A stretch of 64,000 nucleotides of DNA from an uncultured Christensenellaceae bacterium. GTDB taxonomy: Bacteria > Bacillota > Clostridia > Christensenellales > Borkfalkiaceae. Below, one piece after another: positions 43,417-54,800 of the stretch. Location: assembly GCA_910588465.1 (NCBI GenBank), contig CAJUOP010000007.1, positions 36,317 to 100,316 on the forward strand, in the 5' to 3' direction. The notes under the pieces were generated by a model. It was not told the DNA's origin. It searched no databases and saw only the letters and a program-made list of their open reading frames with translations. The position numbers and the translations under genes are program-made. The stretch's first letter is position 1. Each line of letters opens with the position of its first letter.

Positions 43417-43427
43417 AATCCCGTCAT
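43381..43427 (-). repeat. 12-bp tandem repeat at the start of the last glycosidase gene
   Basis: Three exact copies of AATCCCGTTCAT (plus strand, 43381-43416) and a fourth with one base lost (43417-43427). Each intact copy encodes MNGI and includes a start codon; the fourth overlaps the GH36 stop codon. Confidence 0.9.
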
Positions 43428-45591
43428 TTTACTTTTTTTAAATGCCATTCCCAGCTACCGAAGTCGCCCGTTTGGGGCAGAGGAAGCCCCGCTCCCAGAA
43501 GAGCACCACCGCTTAACACCGTTTTCAGTTCTTCGATTTCATAGAAAGCGTTATGGTCGAGCCCTTGCAAACGAATTCGCGGATAGAATTTATCGCTCGC
43601 ATAGGGAATACATAAACCCCGTTCTCCCACAACGTAGGCTTCGCTCTTGTCCTTGCTTACAACGAGCATACAAAAATAATTACTTTCCAACGGATTGGAA
43701 AGACGATAGAGTTCCCCGCTTAAAATCAGACGATCCGTGCGCTTATACGCTTCGATCTGCGCCTTTACGCTCTCTTTTTCCTCGTCCGTCATCTTCGTTA
43801 CGTCGAGCTCGTACCCGAACGCGCCGAGCGAAGCGATCCGCCCCCGCGTATCGAACGGCACCGTTCTGCCCGTCTGATGGTTAGGGCAAACGGAAACGTG
43901 ACAGCTCATGGAAGAGAGCGGATAACAGAGCGACGTGCCCCACTGTATTTTCGTGCGCTCGTAACCGTCGCTGTCGTCGCTTGTCCAGATCTGCGGAAAG
44001 TAGTACAGCATACCCGCATCGAACCTGCCACCGCCGCCTGCACAGCCCTCAATGAACAAATCGGGAGATTCGTCCAATAATCGCTGCGCCAAGTCGTACA
44101 CGCCCAAGATATAGCGGTGCATGACCTCGCCCTGTCGGTGATAAGGCAACGAAGCGGAGTAGCATTCGCTTACGTATCGGTTCATATCCCATTTAATATA
44201 AGATATATCGTTTTCTTTTATAATCTTGCTTACCGCGCCGAAGATATAGTCCACAACTTCTTTGCGCGTGAAGTCCAACACCAATTGCTGACGGCTGCGC
44301 ATGGGTTCCACGCCCTCTTTGCACAGCGCCCAGTCGGGATGCGCGCGGAAAAGTTCGCTGTCCTCGTTCACCATTTCGGGCTCGAACCACAATCCGAACT
44401 TCATACCGTGCTCTTTGCAACATGCGGAAACTTTTTTCAGCCCGCCCTTTAATTTTTCTTCGTTGACAACCCAATCGCCGAGCCCCGCAAAATCGTTCGT
44501 ACGATTCCCGAACCAACCATCGTCCAAGACAAATGTATCGATTCCGAGATTTGCCGCCGCGGTAATGATCGCGCAGAGTTTTTCGTTATCGAAATCAAAA
44601 TATGTTGCCTCCCAATTATTGATCACCACGGGACGGCGTTTGAACGCATAGGCAGGGTTGATAATTCTCTCGCGCAAAAAGTCGTGTACGGAGCGCGACA
44701 TACCGCCCATACCCGCATTTGAATAGGTCAAAAGCACTTGCGGCGTTACAAAGCTTTCGCCGCCACGAAGCTCCCAGCAAAAGCTCGTTTCGTTGATCCC
44801 GCCCTGCAAGGTAAGCGCGCCGTGTTTGCTCCACTCCGCCGTCAAGGCGAACGAGCCGCTGTACACGAGCTGTATGCCGTAGCACTCGCCGCTCTGTTCC
44901 CCGCAATCCTCTCTTAATATCCCCATAAACGGGTTGGTCTGGTGCGACGACGAACCGCGCAGCGAATGAATACGCGTTACCCCGTGCGCGATCGGCGCGA
45001 TTTCGGGAATGCGTTCCTGACCCCATCTGCCTGCAAGGCGCAACAGTTTGTATTCCCCGTTTGCAAGTTCCGCACGGAAGGAATACGCCCTTTTCAACAT
45101 GACGGGCTTTTTGCCGACGTTTCGAATCACAGCGTTTCTTACAAGCACGTTCGAATTTTCGCAGACGGTATAATACAGATCGACTTCGATATCCGAAAAG
45201 TCGTCTTTAAGCGTGATGACGAGCGTTTCGTGCCGCTTCGCACATGCGGCATACCGACAATTTTAGGGGCGTCTTTTTCAACACGATAGGAATCATAGCG
45301 CAGTCTGCTCATGCTCGCGCCGTCTTGCCGCTCGAAAATCGCGGTAGGTTCTTTATTATCGCCCTTGGCGTAGAATCCGTATTCGGAAGGCAGATAGTCG
45401 AACGCCTCGTCCTTGTTGATCCAATGATTGGGCACGATCGACGCATAGGTTTCGGCAAGATAAGCAACATCCTCTCGTTTCATTTTTCCGCCGTAATGGA
45501 GCTGTTGTAAAAAACCGTCGCCGTTTACGAACATGGCATAGCCGTAATTTTTGCCTTCGAGCAAAAACTGCTTTCCGTCCGCATAAATCAT
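43424..45591 (-). pseudogene. GH36 alpha-galactosidase interrupted by one frameshift
   Basis: The start (ATG 45591, SD GGAGGGAG) opens a frame reading to DAPKIVGMPHV and then drifts out of family sequence; the frame one base over picks up at CAKRHETLVITLKDDFSD and continues to the stop at 43424. The switch lies at 45245-45249 (CCGCA on the minus strand, probably CCGGCA before a G was lost). Joined, the product is about 722 residues, the normal GH36 length, with DTFVLDDGWFG, GLWFEPEMVN, YIKWDMNRYV (nucleophile Asp) and GCAGGGGRFDAGML (acid/base region TSDDSD). Either a real recent inactivation or a sequencing error. No signal peptide. Confidence 0.88.
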
Positions 45592-45611
45592 TTTATTTCT
45601 CCCTCCAAAGT

Positions 45612-48017
45612 TCAATCGTTCGTTTCAATAAAGAGTTCGTTCGCCCTTTTCATCATTGCGGGAAAATCCGAAAGCTTCATCTTTCCCTCTTTATCGCGAA
45701 ACCACGCCATAAAGCCGAGTGTCTTTGGCTCGTCCTTCATCCAGGCAATTTCGCTCCCCGTGAAGATTCCGCCAAACACCTCGTTAAACGCCTTTACCGC
45801 TTTCGGGCTGTCGAACACTTCCGTGACGTAGCAATCAGGCGTAAAGGGCGTATAATGAAAATCTTTGCAAGTTCGTTCAAACACGTGCTTGCCGCTGCAA
45901 ACCTTTACGGGCGCCTCGTTCGGCAAAACGATCTCCGCTTCCGCGCCTGAGGGAAGTTCGATTTCATATATAATTTTATCGTTCTTCTGCTCATACTTAG
46001 AAACAATTTTGCCTTTGACGCTGTCATACTCCCCTTGAAAATTCTTTAATGCCAAGCACGGGTTGGGCACAACTCTTATTTTGTTAAAACCCGCTTCCGT
46101 TGCTTCGATTCCCGCGATTCTACGGTATACGAATTCCATGACGGAACCGTAGGCATAATGGTTGTAGCTGTTCATGCCGTCGGGATTTGGCGTGCCGTCG
46201 GGAAGCAGGCTGTCCCAACGCTCCCACATCGTCGTTGCGCCCATGTCCACTTCGTAGAGCCAACCGGGGAAACTGCTGTTTAACAAAATTTTGAACGCCG
46301 TGTCGATAAATCCGTTGTCCGCCAATGCAAACAACAAATAAGGCGTGCCCGCAAAGCCCGTGGTCACTTTATAGCTGTGCGCCCGTGCGTTCTCGCTCAA
46401 CACCCTTGCGCCGTTCTTCGCGTTTTCCGCGGGCACGATCCCGAAACACAGCGCCAACGCCTGAGCCGTCATCGTGTCGACCGCCACTCTGCCGTTCGGC
46501 GTGATATATTCCGCACGGATTCTGTCCAACGATTTTTGATATTTTACACGGTATACGCTTTCCGCAGAATCGCCGAGCAGCTTCGCTGTTTCGGAGACAA
46601 TCCGCAAACATTCCAAATAAAACGCGCTTGCAAGAAACACGCTTTCCGTTCTGCCGTTAATACTCTGCTTGAACTTTTCGCCGTCCTGCGCGAGCCAATC
46701 ACCGTAGTTGAATCCGCGCACCACAAGTCCGTCGTCCACGTTCTTCTCATACGCATTCATATACTTTTGCATGGCGGCGTAATTGTCCGAAAGGAAAGAG
46801 ATATCGCCGTACATTTGATAGAGCTTCCACGGAATCATTACGATCGCGTCGCTCCACAGCGCGGCGGTAGACCTGTCGCCCGCTCCACGCAAACAGTCGG
46901 GGATCACGTGCGGAATTTCGCCGCTTTCCGCTTGGTCGTTGCGCACGTCCGCGAGCCATTTTTTCATGAACGCGCGGATATCGTAATTATATGCCGCCGT
47001 GGTGCAGAACGCATTGATATCCCCCGTCCAGCCCAAACGTTCGTCGCGCTGCGGGCAATCGGTGGGAACGTCCACAAAATTGCTCTTCTGTCCCCAAACG
47101 ACGTTTTCCATTAAACGGTTAAAACGCGCGTTATTCGTACGTACGTGCCCCGCACGCTTCATGTCGGTATGCCGCACGATTGCAGTGATATTGTCTTTGG
47201 GCAATTCCGCGCCCGTCAGCTTCATATAGCGGAAACCGTGAAAGGTAAACTCGGGAGAAAGCGTTTTTGCTCCTTTCACCGTAAACGTGTCCGTCGCCTT
47301 TGCCGAGCGCAGATTATCGGTATAAAAATTCCCGTTCACTAAAATTTCGGCAAACTGCAACGTGATCGTACCATGAAAGGTTTCGGGCGTTTTCACTTCC
47401 GCGACGCCCGCCATGTTCTGCCCGAAATCGTAAACCAATTCGCCCTTAGGCGTATGTATGACCTCTTTCACGGCAAGCCGTTCGATATTGCGGACGGGTT
47501 CGCAGATTTGCGGTACAAGCACGTATTTGTTAAAGACAACCTCACAAACAGTGAGCGGTTTCAAGTCCGCCGTAAAATCCTGCGTTTCGCCGTCGTAAAT
47601 GCCGCTCTCACGGATATAGCTCTCGCGTGCCGTCCAGCTCTCGTCCGTAGTAATAATTTTATCCGATAAAATCAAATCGGCGCACACTGCGGACTGTTCT
47701 CCATACAAATCGCGCTTTTTCTCCCAGGTAACGCCGCCGCAAAACCAACCCTCGCCGACGGTGAGCGTTAAAACGTTTTCACCCTCTTTGAGCATTGATG
47801 AAACGTCGTATTCCTGCACCTGCAACATTTTGTTGTACGATGTCCAGCCGGGCGTTAAATACCGATCGCCCACGCGTACGCCGTTGAGTTCGGCAAAATA
47901 CAAACCGAGCGCCGTTGCTTTCAAAACAGCTTTCTCATTCGCGTGCGCCGTAAACTTCTTTTCAACGGCGAACACGTTCGCCTTTTCTTTGACTCCAATA
48001 AACTTGCCCTTTAACAT
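45612..48017 (-). CDS. GH78 alpha-L-rhamnosidase
   Basis: 801 residues without a signal peptide. GH78 layout: beta domains at the N-terminus (LNGVRVGDRYLTPGWTSYNK), then an (alpha/alpha)6 barrel with DCPQRDERLGWTGDINAF (general acid Glu), SGEIPHVIPDC, GFNYGDWLAQDG and the base region MGATTMWERWDSLLPDG. It releases terminal L-rhamnose from plant glycosides or rhamnogalacturonan. Its ATG overlaps the end of the GH2 gene by 7 bp. Confidence 0.93.
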   Translation of the reverse strand: MLKGKFIGVKEKANVFAVEKKFTAHANEKAVLKATALGLYFAELNGVRVGDRYLTPGWTSYNKMLQVQEYDVSSMLKEGENVLTLTVGEGWFCGGVTWEKKRDLYGEQSAVCADLILSDKIITTDESWTARESYIRESGIYDGETQDFTADLKPLTVCEVVFNKYVLVPQICEPVRNIERLAVKEVIHTPKGELVYDFGQNMAGVAEVKTPETFHGTITLQFAEILVNGNFYTDNLRSAKATDTFTVKGAKTLSPEFTFHGFRYMKLTGAELPKDNITAIVRHTDMKRAGHVRTNNARFNRLMENVVWGQKSNFVDVPTDCPQRDERLGWTGDINAFCTTAAYNYDIRAFMKKWLADVRNDQAESGEIPHVIPDCLRGAGDRSTAALWSDAIVMIPWKLYQMYGDISFLSDNYAAMQKYMNAYEKNVDDGLVVRGFNYGDWLAQDGEKFKQSINGRTESVFLASAFYLECLRIVSETAKLLGDSAESVYRVKYQKSLDRIRAEYITPNGRVAVDTMTAQALALCFGIVPAENAKNGARVLSENARAHSYKVTTGFAGTPYLLFALADNGFIDTAFKILLNSSFPGWLYEVDMGATTMWERWDSLLPDGTPNPDGMNSYNHYAYGSVMEFVYRRIAGIEATEAGFNKIRVVPNPCLALKNFQGEYDSVKGKIVSKYEQKNDKIIYEIELPSGAEAEIVLPNEAPVKVCSGKHVFERTCKDFHYTPFTPDCYVTEVFDSPKAVKAFNEVFGGIFTGSEIAWMKDEPKTLGFMAWFRDKEGKMKLSDFPAMMKRANELFIETND

Positions 48018-49768
48018 TTTCTTTTCCCTGATTCAAAAATAGATTTCAATTTATGCACATCGAACTTCGGCGTATGATCGGCGCGTAACAGCCCGTTGAT
48101 TTCCTGCTGTACGTCGGTGAGCTGGGTATAACAATATCCCTGAAACTCCGTCTGCGCGATCCCCTGCAACAGCTCCGTAAGGTGCGCATAAAAGGAATCC
48201 TCGCTCGCCTCGCCCTCGTTATAACCCCAGGTGTCGCTCTTCTGCTCGGCTTTGAGTGCCATGCCGCCGAACTCTGTAAACAGCACGGGCTGCCCTTCGT
48301 ATTTGTTCTCTTCGGCAAACAACGCAAAGCCCTGCGGATAGAGCCCGTCGTATTTGCCATCCTGATATTTTTTCGGAAACTGCTCGGCTTTTGCAATATC
48401 GTAATCGTGAATGCCTATTATATCCGTCGGCGTTACGTTCTCAAATCCGTCGTTCGCCGAAATGAGTTTATCGCCGTCGATACTTTTTGTCATGTAATAC
48501 AAACTACGTGCAAAATTTTGCTGTTCTTGGCTTGTGCCGACTTCCCGCACGCCCCAGCTCTCGTTAAAGGGAACGTAACAGAGAATGCTCGTAAAGTTTT
48601 TGGCGACGGAAAGAATTTCCTGCCATTCGCGCGTGATCGCCGCCACTTCCTTTTCGCAGAACGTGAGTGCGCTCGGCATTTCGCACCAAGTTAAATACCC
48701 AAGTTCCTCCGCATAGTAATAAAAGTAAGGGTCTTCAAACTTTTGGTGTTTCCTTGCGCCGTTAAAGCCCATAGCTTTTGCAAGCTCGATATCTTGTTTC
48801 AACGCCTCCGTGCTCGGCGGCGTGAGTCCGCTCTCTTCCCAATAGCCCTGATCCAAAATCAACCGCTGATACAACGGCTTATTATTCAAGCAGATTTGTC
48901 CGTGTTCGTCGATATGGATTTTTTTCATCCCCAACCGCGTATGCGCAACGTCGACCGCCATGCTCTTTGCATATAATGTGAAATCGACTGAAATCAGATT
49001 CGGATTTTCTACCGACCAAAGCAAGCCGTTGAAATCAAACGCGTTGTCCGACAAATCCACCGTAAAACGCGTGCGCTTGTGCGGAAGCATGAACCGCTGC
49101 TTTTGCAAAACTTTCCCTTGAAACGACAAAATAATCTCCGCCTCGTCCGCCAACGCGTACATGGTATGGATCTCGCCCTTAACGGCGCGGTTATCAATAT
49201 CTGCTCTGAGCGAATAGCTTTCGATGCAATCTACCCCGAAAAAGTCCAACCAAACACTCTGCCAGATGCCCGAGTTCGGATAATAGAAACAACCGTATGT
49301 AATACCTTCCCAGTGCTGCTTTCCCCGCGGGACAGCCGTTTCCAAACTATCGAAACAGCGCACGACAATTACGTTTTCTCCGCCGTTCAAATAGTCGGTG
49401 ATATCCACCGAGAACGGCGCAAACCCGCCCTTGTGGTTGATTGCGTGAATCCCGTTCACCCATACGTCCGTTTCGTAATCCGAAGCGTTGAAGCACAACA
49501 AAGCTCGTTTCCCCGCGTTCTCTTTTGCGATCAAGAACGTGCGGCGGTACCACGTGATGTCGTGAATCGCTTTGTCGTTTATCCCGCTTGCGGGATACTG
49601 ATAGGAAAACGGCACAATGATTTTTTGATCAAACTTTTTATCGCCCTTCCACCAACCTTGCGCCTTACCCTCGTTGTTATCGTCGAATGCAAACTCCCAC
49701 TTGCCATTCAAATTTTGCCAGCTCTCCCGCCGAAATTGCGGGCGCGGATATTCTTTTCTTTCCATCAT
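48011..49768 (-). CDS. GH2 family glycosidase (beta-galactosidase/beta-glucuronidase type)
   Basis: 585 residues: a sugar-binding jelly roll (NLNGKWEFAFDDNNEG, ITWYRRTF, GIWQSVWLDF), an immunoglobulin-like domain, and a TIM barrel with acid/base Glu in YVPFNESWG and nucleophile Glu in LFTEFGGMAL. It is short for beta-galactosidase (usually ~1000) and closer to small GH2 enzymes. No signal peptide. Substrate probably a beta-galactoside or uronide. Confidence 0.9.
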   Translation of the reverse strand: MMERKEYPRPQFRRESWQNLNGKWEFAFDDNNEGKAQGWWKGDKKFDQKIIVPFSYQYPASGINDKAIHDITWYRRTFLIAKENAGKRALLCFNASDYETDVWVNGIHAINHKGGFAPFSVDITDYLNGGENVIVVRCFDSLETAVPRGKQHWEGITYGCFYYPNSGIWQSVWLDFFGVDCIESYSLRADIDNRAVKGEIHTMYALADEAEIILSFQGKVLQKQRFMLPHKRTRFTVDLSDNAFDFNGLLWSVENPNLISVDFTLYAKSMAVDVAHTRLGMKKIHIDEHGQICLNNKPLYQRLILDQGYWEESGLTPPSTEALKQDIELAKAMGFNGARKHQKFEDPYFYYYAEELGYLTWCEMPSALTFCEKEVAAITREWQEILSVAKNFTSILCYVPFNESWGVREVGTSQEQQNFARSLYYMTKSIDGDKLISANDGFENVTPTDIIGIHDYDIAKAEQFPKKYQDGKYDGLYPQGFALFAEENKYEGQPVLFTEFGGMALKAEQKSDTWGYNEGEASEDSFYAHLTELLQGIAQTEFQGYCYTQLTDVQQEINGLLRADHTPKFDVHKLKSIFESGKRKC

Positions 49769-49780
49769 AGCTTTCCTTGT

Positions 49781-51775
49781 TTACAAAACAGTTATTTTGC
49801 CGTCTTTGATTTTAATCTTTATTTTGAGTTTTTCGTCTGCAACGGACGCGGCTACGACGATTTCGTAAATGCCGTCCTCCACTTCCCAACGATCGTGCCC
49901 GACCGACCAATATTCGAACGCGCGCAAATTGAGCTTCGCCGTCACCTTTTCCTTCTTGCCTGCCTTAACAAGCGTCTTTGCAAAGCTCTTTAATTCCTTA
50001 TACGGACGGTAGACGTAAGAGCTCACGGCGCGAACGTAAATTTGCGACACTTCCTTTCCGTCGATTGCCGAAACGTTTTCGATTTCGAAGTTTACTTCGA
50101 GTTTATCGTCCGCCGTTTTCAAAACCAAATTTTTATATTCGAACGTTGAATAACTCAACCCGTGCCCGAAGGGGAATAACACGGGAACGTTGTAGGTATC
50201 GTAGTAGCGATAGCCTACGTCGAGCCCCTCTTCGTACCGCGTCACCGCGCCGTCCAAATAGCCGTTTGCCACAGGCGAATCTTCATAGCACAGCGGGAAC
50301 GTTTCCGTGAGCTTTCCGCTCGGATTTACCTTTCCCGTTAAAACGTTCGCAACCGCTTCATCGCCCCTTTCGCCGGGGAAGCCCGCCCAGACGACTGCCG
50401 CAACTTCGTTGATCCACGCACTCATGTCGATGGGTGCGCCTGCGAACAGCACCACTACCGTATTGGGATTGACCGCCGCGGTATCTAATATTGCACGTTC
50501 CTGAACGTCGGAAAGTCTCATGTGTTTGCGGTCGTTTCCCTCGTGTTCGATCTCGCCGCCCGTGCCCGCAAACACGATATTCACGTCGCTTTCCGCCGCG
50601 TTCCCGATTGCCTCGCGCGGATTCATTCCAACCCAGTTGTTGATCCCGTTATCGTCAAACCCGCCGTTAAAAAGCACTGTAAAGCCCTGCTTGCGCAGCG
50701 CTTCCGGGATATCGAATTCCTTTGTCAGGCGGACAACCCTGCTCGAACCGCCGCCCGAAAGATAACGCGAATAATCGCTGTTTGCGCTGTACGGCGCGCC
50801 GTATATTCCGCATGCCGAAAGCGATTGCCCCTTTTTGAGCGGCAACACGCCCTCGTTTTTTAACAGCACGATGCCCTCTTCCGCCGCTTCCCGCGATACA
50901 TTTATGCGATCCTCCCGGATGCGTTTTCTCGTTTTTCCTTTTTGCAATTCTTTGCAACGGGCAACCATATCCAACACGCGATGCGCGCAAGCGTCGATCT
51001 CTGCTTCCGTAATTTTGCCCGCCTTGTAATCTTCGAGCAATTTGTCGTAATTGCTCTGCGAAAAGGGCATTTCGAGATCCAAGCCCGCTTTCGCGGCTTT
51101 CGCGCGATCGTACACCGCGTCCCAATCGGAAATGACTGCGCCGTCGAAACCGTATTCTTCGCGCAATACGGTAAAGCCTTTCTTATATTCCGAGCCCTGC
51201 ACGCCGTTGATTTTGTTATACGAGCACATGAGAGAAACGGGCTTCGCCTCGCACGCAATCTCGAACGGCTTATAGTAGATTTCCCGAAGCGTGCGCTCGT
51301 CTACCTCGCTCGACTGCAATTTTCGGTTGTATTCGAGATTGTTACAACAAAAATGCTTTAAGCATGCGCCCGCACCCTCTTGCTGCATGGCGGCAATATA
51401 TTCGCGTGCGATCGTGCCCGCAAGATACGGGTCTTCCGAATAATATTCGAAGTTTCTGCCGCACAGCGGATTGCGCTTGATATTCACGCCCGGTCCGAGC
51501 AAAATATCCGCGCCGTAATCGAGACAGTCGTCCGCCACGCATTCGGCGTAAGCGCGCACCGTTTGTAAATTCCACGTGTTCGCCAGCATTTGCGCGGATG
51601 GGTAGGAAACGGAAGGCTTATCCCCGCTCCCGTCGTCCTTAGCCGTCCTCACGCCCATGCTCGCGTCCGTCACTTTCACAAACGGAAGTTTGCCGTTAAA
51701 ATCGCAAGTCTGCCATGCGTCTTTGCCGCAGAGCAACCGCAGTTTTTCTTCAACCGTTAATTGGTTTATTTTCAT
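49781..51775 (-). CDS. GH3 beta-glycosidase
   Basis: 664 residues without a signal peptide. GH3 barrel: SYPSAQMLANTWN, LLGPGVNIKRNPLCGRNFEY, GACLKHFCCNN (KH motif), SLMCSYNKING, and FDGAVISDWDAVYD with nucleophile Asp. The second alpha/beta domain has ADVNIVFAGTGGEIEHEGND-like sequence and PVLFPFGHGLSYSTFEY; a fibronectin-III-like end follows. Likely a beta-glucosidase or beta-xylosidase. A hairpin (51799-51826) separates it from the exported-protein genes upstream. Confidence 0.93.
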   Translation of the reverse strand: MKINQLTVEEKLRLLCGKDAWQTCDFNGKLPFVKVTDASMGVRTAKDDGSGDKPSVSYPSAQMLANTWNLQTVRAYAECVADDCLDYGADILLGPGVNIKRNPLCGRNFEYYSEDPYLAGTIAREYIAAMQQEGAGACLKHFCCNNLEYNRKLQSSEVDERTLREIYYKPFEIACEAKPVSLMCSYNKINGVQGSEYKKGFTVLREEYGFDGAVISDWDAVYDRAKAAKAGLDLEMPFSQSNYDKLLEDYKAGKITEAEIDACAHRVLDMVARCKELQKGKTRKRIREDRINVSREAAEEGIVLLKNEGVLPLKKGQSLSACGIYGAPYSANSDYSRYLSGGGSSRVVRLTKEFDIPEALRKQGFTVLFNGGFDDNGINNWVGMNPREAIGNAAESDVNIVFAGTGGEIEHEGNDRKHMRLSDVQERAILDTAAVNPNTVVVLFAGAPIDMSAWINEVAAVVWAGFPGERGDEAVANVLTGKVNPSGKLTETFPLCYEDSPVANGYLDGAVTRYEEGLDVGYRYYDTYNVPVLFPFGHGLSYSTFEYKNLVLKTADDKLEVNFEIENVSAIDGKEVSQIYVRAVSSYVYRPYKELKSFAKTLVKAGKKEKVTAKLNLRAFEYWSVGHDRWEVEDGIYEIVVAASVADEKLKIKIKIKDGKITVL

Positions 51776-51798
51776 ATTTACTCCGCACTTAAAATTTT

Positions 51799-51826
51799 GG
51801 GGGCGGCGGCAGTCGCCACCACCCCC
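51799..51826 (-). terminator. Internal terminator/attenuator between the exported and cytoplasmic halves of the glycan locus
   Basis: GGGGGCGGCGGC (51799-51810), loop AGTC, GCCACCACCCCC (51815-51826), with two G-U pairs on the RNA strand and a modest AAAATTTT tail. It would lower expression of the intracellular glycosidases relative to the transporter and lipoproteins. Confidence 0.6.
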
Positions 51827-51855
51827 TTCGTAGTCTTTCTAACAAAAACTCAGTT

Positions 51856-54800
51856 TCAGGCTTCGGGAAGTTCTTCCGAAATCTCGAAGTTCCAGCTTGC
51901 GTCCTCCGCAGCGTCCCACGCAAAGAACCCGACCTGCACTTTGTCGTCGGCATATTCTTCGTTCAATTCGTTTGTGCGGTAAAGCACGCCGTCTAAATAC
52001 ACCTTCAGCGTTTTCCCTTCCCGAACAAGCTGCAGCTTCATCTCCTGACCGGAAGTCCACTTTTGCGTTTGGGTTTCATCCATCAAATGAATGTCGTCCC
52101 AGCCCCAATCCTGCACGAGGGGTAAATTCCAGGTATCGCCGCCCATCCAAGCGATTTTATAGCTTCCGTTGAAGAAATCGAAACGAAGGAACATATACTT
52201 TCCGTCTTCGAATTTAATGAAGATACCCTGCGAACGGTTACCCGCCGTGCTGTTATTGAACTTGCCGCCGAGCGTAACCGAAACGTTGTCGTACGTGTCC
52301 GTAGAAAGCACGTTGAACCGTTCGACCGCATCGTTTACCGCAATCGTGGAATTATCGCCCTCGACGTGCGAGAAGTCGTAACGGTCATAGCTTCCGCTGT
52401 TCGCAACGATCGTGAATTTCTCGTAATCGAAAGCAAGCGTAGTAACGTCCGCTGAAATATATATCTTCTTTTGGAACACGGCATACGAATTTCCCGAAAC
52501 CGTAACGGTATATTCGCCCTCCGGCAATTTTTCGCTCTCACTGCCGATCGTTCCGTCGGCGCTTACCGTAAACGTTTTGTCGTATCCGAGTAGATTCGTG
52601 AAGCGCACCGTTGCGCCCTCGTCAAGATTGGTCGTAACGCCCGCCTTGGTGCCCGTAACGGTTGCATTGAGAACATATTCGGTATTATCCGCCGCACTGA
52701 CGGACATTTCCGAAAACTCCCAACCGCAGCCCGTGCCGTAAAGCACGACCTTCAAGTTGTCGTTTGCTTCGCACTTCATGTTGCCGATCCCTACCCAATC
52801 CGTACCGTTATAAGCAAACAAAGCAATGGTATCCCCGTTGCGGACAATACGCAGTTTCAAGCCATCTGCGCTCTTAATGAGCGGGACGATCCACCCCCTT
52901 TCCTTTTCCGTTAACCCGTTCAGATCCTTCCCCTTGTTTTCCTCTCGGTTGGTGAAGCTCGAGATTTCTTGGATATTCGCCTTATTTCCTTCGTTGTTGA
53001 ACGTCCAGAAGAAAATCCCTTTGCCGCTTTCCGTCATTTGAATCATAAAGCGCTGCATGGTTGTTTTATAAGTCCAGCCGTCTTCGAAATTGATCGCTTT
53101 CACCGTCGTTTCCAAAATGACGTCCGCATTTTTCAGCGAGCCGTCAACTACAACTTCCGCGTTTCCCGCATAGGATTTGTCGTCCGGCATCGCCTCGACG
53201 ATCGTAATTGTCTGATTTTTATCGTTCACAATCACGTTATCGTTGCTCGCATAGCCAAGCGTGGCGTTCATGGTAAGCGTAGCCGCTCCGCTCGCCTCTA
53301 CCGTAAACGTTGCATCGTTATAACCGTACAGACTTACCGTATATTCCACCCCTGCGCAAAGCGTTCCGCTCAGCACGCCGTTTGCGCCTGCCGTGAGCAC
53401 GCCCTTATGGTAACGCGAATCGATCGTGATTTCCGTTCCCGCTACCGTTAAATTGTTGCCTTCTAAATCCTTTAACACGAGCGTTACCGTCGCCGAGGAA
53501 ACCTCAAAATCGAGTACGATATCCTCCGCCGTCGTAGGCGTGCCGTCGGCAAGATAATATTTGCTTCCGTTTACAAAGTGCTCGACATGCCCCGGCGTAC
53601 CCGCTTCGAAAAGCTGCTCGTTTACGTGCGTGCCGAGATCGGTCGCGTTCATTTCAGAGAATTCCCAACCGCAGCCCGTGCCGTACAGAACGATCTTCGT
53701 TTGATCGTTTACTTCGCATTCCACGCTGCCGAAATAAACCCATTCCGTTCCGTTGTGCGCATACAGCGCGAGCGAACCGCCTTTTCTCACGACGCGCAAT
53801 TTCAAGCCGTCTTCGCTCTTGATAAGCGGAACGATCCAGCCTCTTCCGAGCTCACCCCAATCGTTAATATCGAGTTCCGCGCCGCCTTCCGTTTCGCGGT
53901 TCGTCAAGCTGTTGATCGCTTTGACGTTCGCCTTATCGCCACCGCTGCTGAATACCCAGAAGAAGAACCCTTTGCCGCTTTCCGTCATTTGAATCATGAA
54001 ACGCTGCATGGTTGTTTTATAGGTCCAGCCGTCCTCGAAGTTCTCCGCTTTTACTGTCGTTTCAAACAAGACGTTAGCCGATTTCAGCGCAGCGTCGGTC
54101 ACGTATTCCGCATTGCCGGTATACGATTTGTCTCCGGGCAACCCCTCGTAAATCGTTACGGTTTTATCCGTATCGTTTACGTCAACGTTTTGGTTGCTTG
54201 CATGCGCGATCGTCGCGTTTAAGGTGAGCGTGACTTCACCGCTTTCCGTTACCGTAAGCTTTGCGTCTTTGTAGCCGTAGAGGCTCGCCGTGTATTCACC
54301 CGCGTACAGCGTGCCGCTTAATACGCCGTTTGAGTCCGCCGTGAGTTCCCCGTTATGGAACTGAGATTTTACCGTCACTTTCGTGCCGTTGGCAACGGTT
54401 ATGTTATTTCCGTCCAAACCCTTCAACACAAGCGTCACTGTCGCTTGGGAAACAATCAATTCCGTCTTTACTTCTTCCGCAGTGGTGGGCGTGCCGTCGG
54501 GCAGATAATATTTGTTTCCGTTTACGTAGTGCGCGATATGTCCGGGCGTTCCGACTACGGGAAGTTTTTCTTCCACAAAAGTACCGAGGTCAGTCAGCGC
54601 ATTTTGCGAGAATTCCCAGCCGCAGCCCGTGCCATAGAAGACGATCTTCGTTTGGTCGTTTGCTTCGCATTCCACGCTGCCGAAGTAAACCCAATCCGCA
54701 TTATCGTAAGCGTACAGTGCAATCGTTCCGCCGTCTCTTATCACGCGCAGTTTTAAGCCGTCGTCGCTTCTAATGAACGGAACGATCCAGCCTCTTTCGT

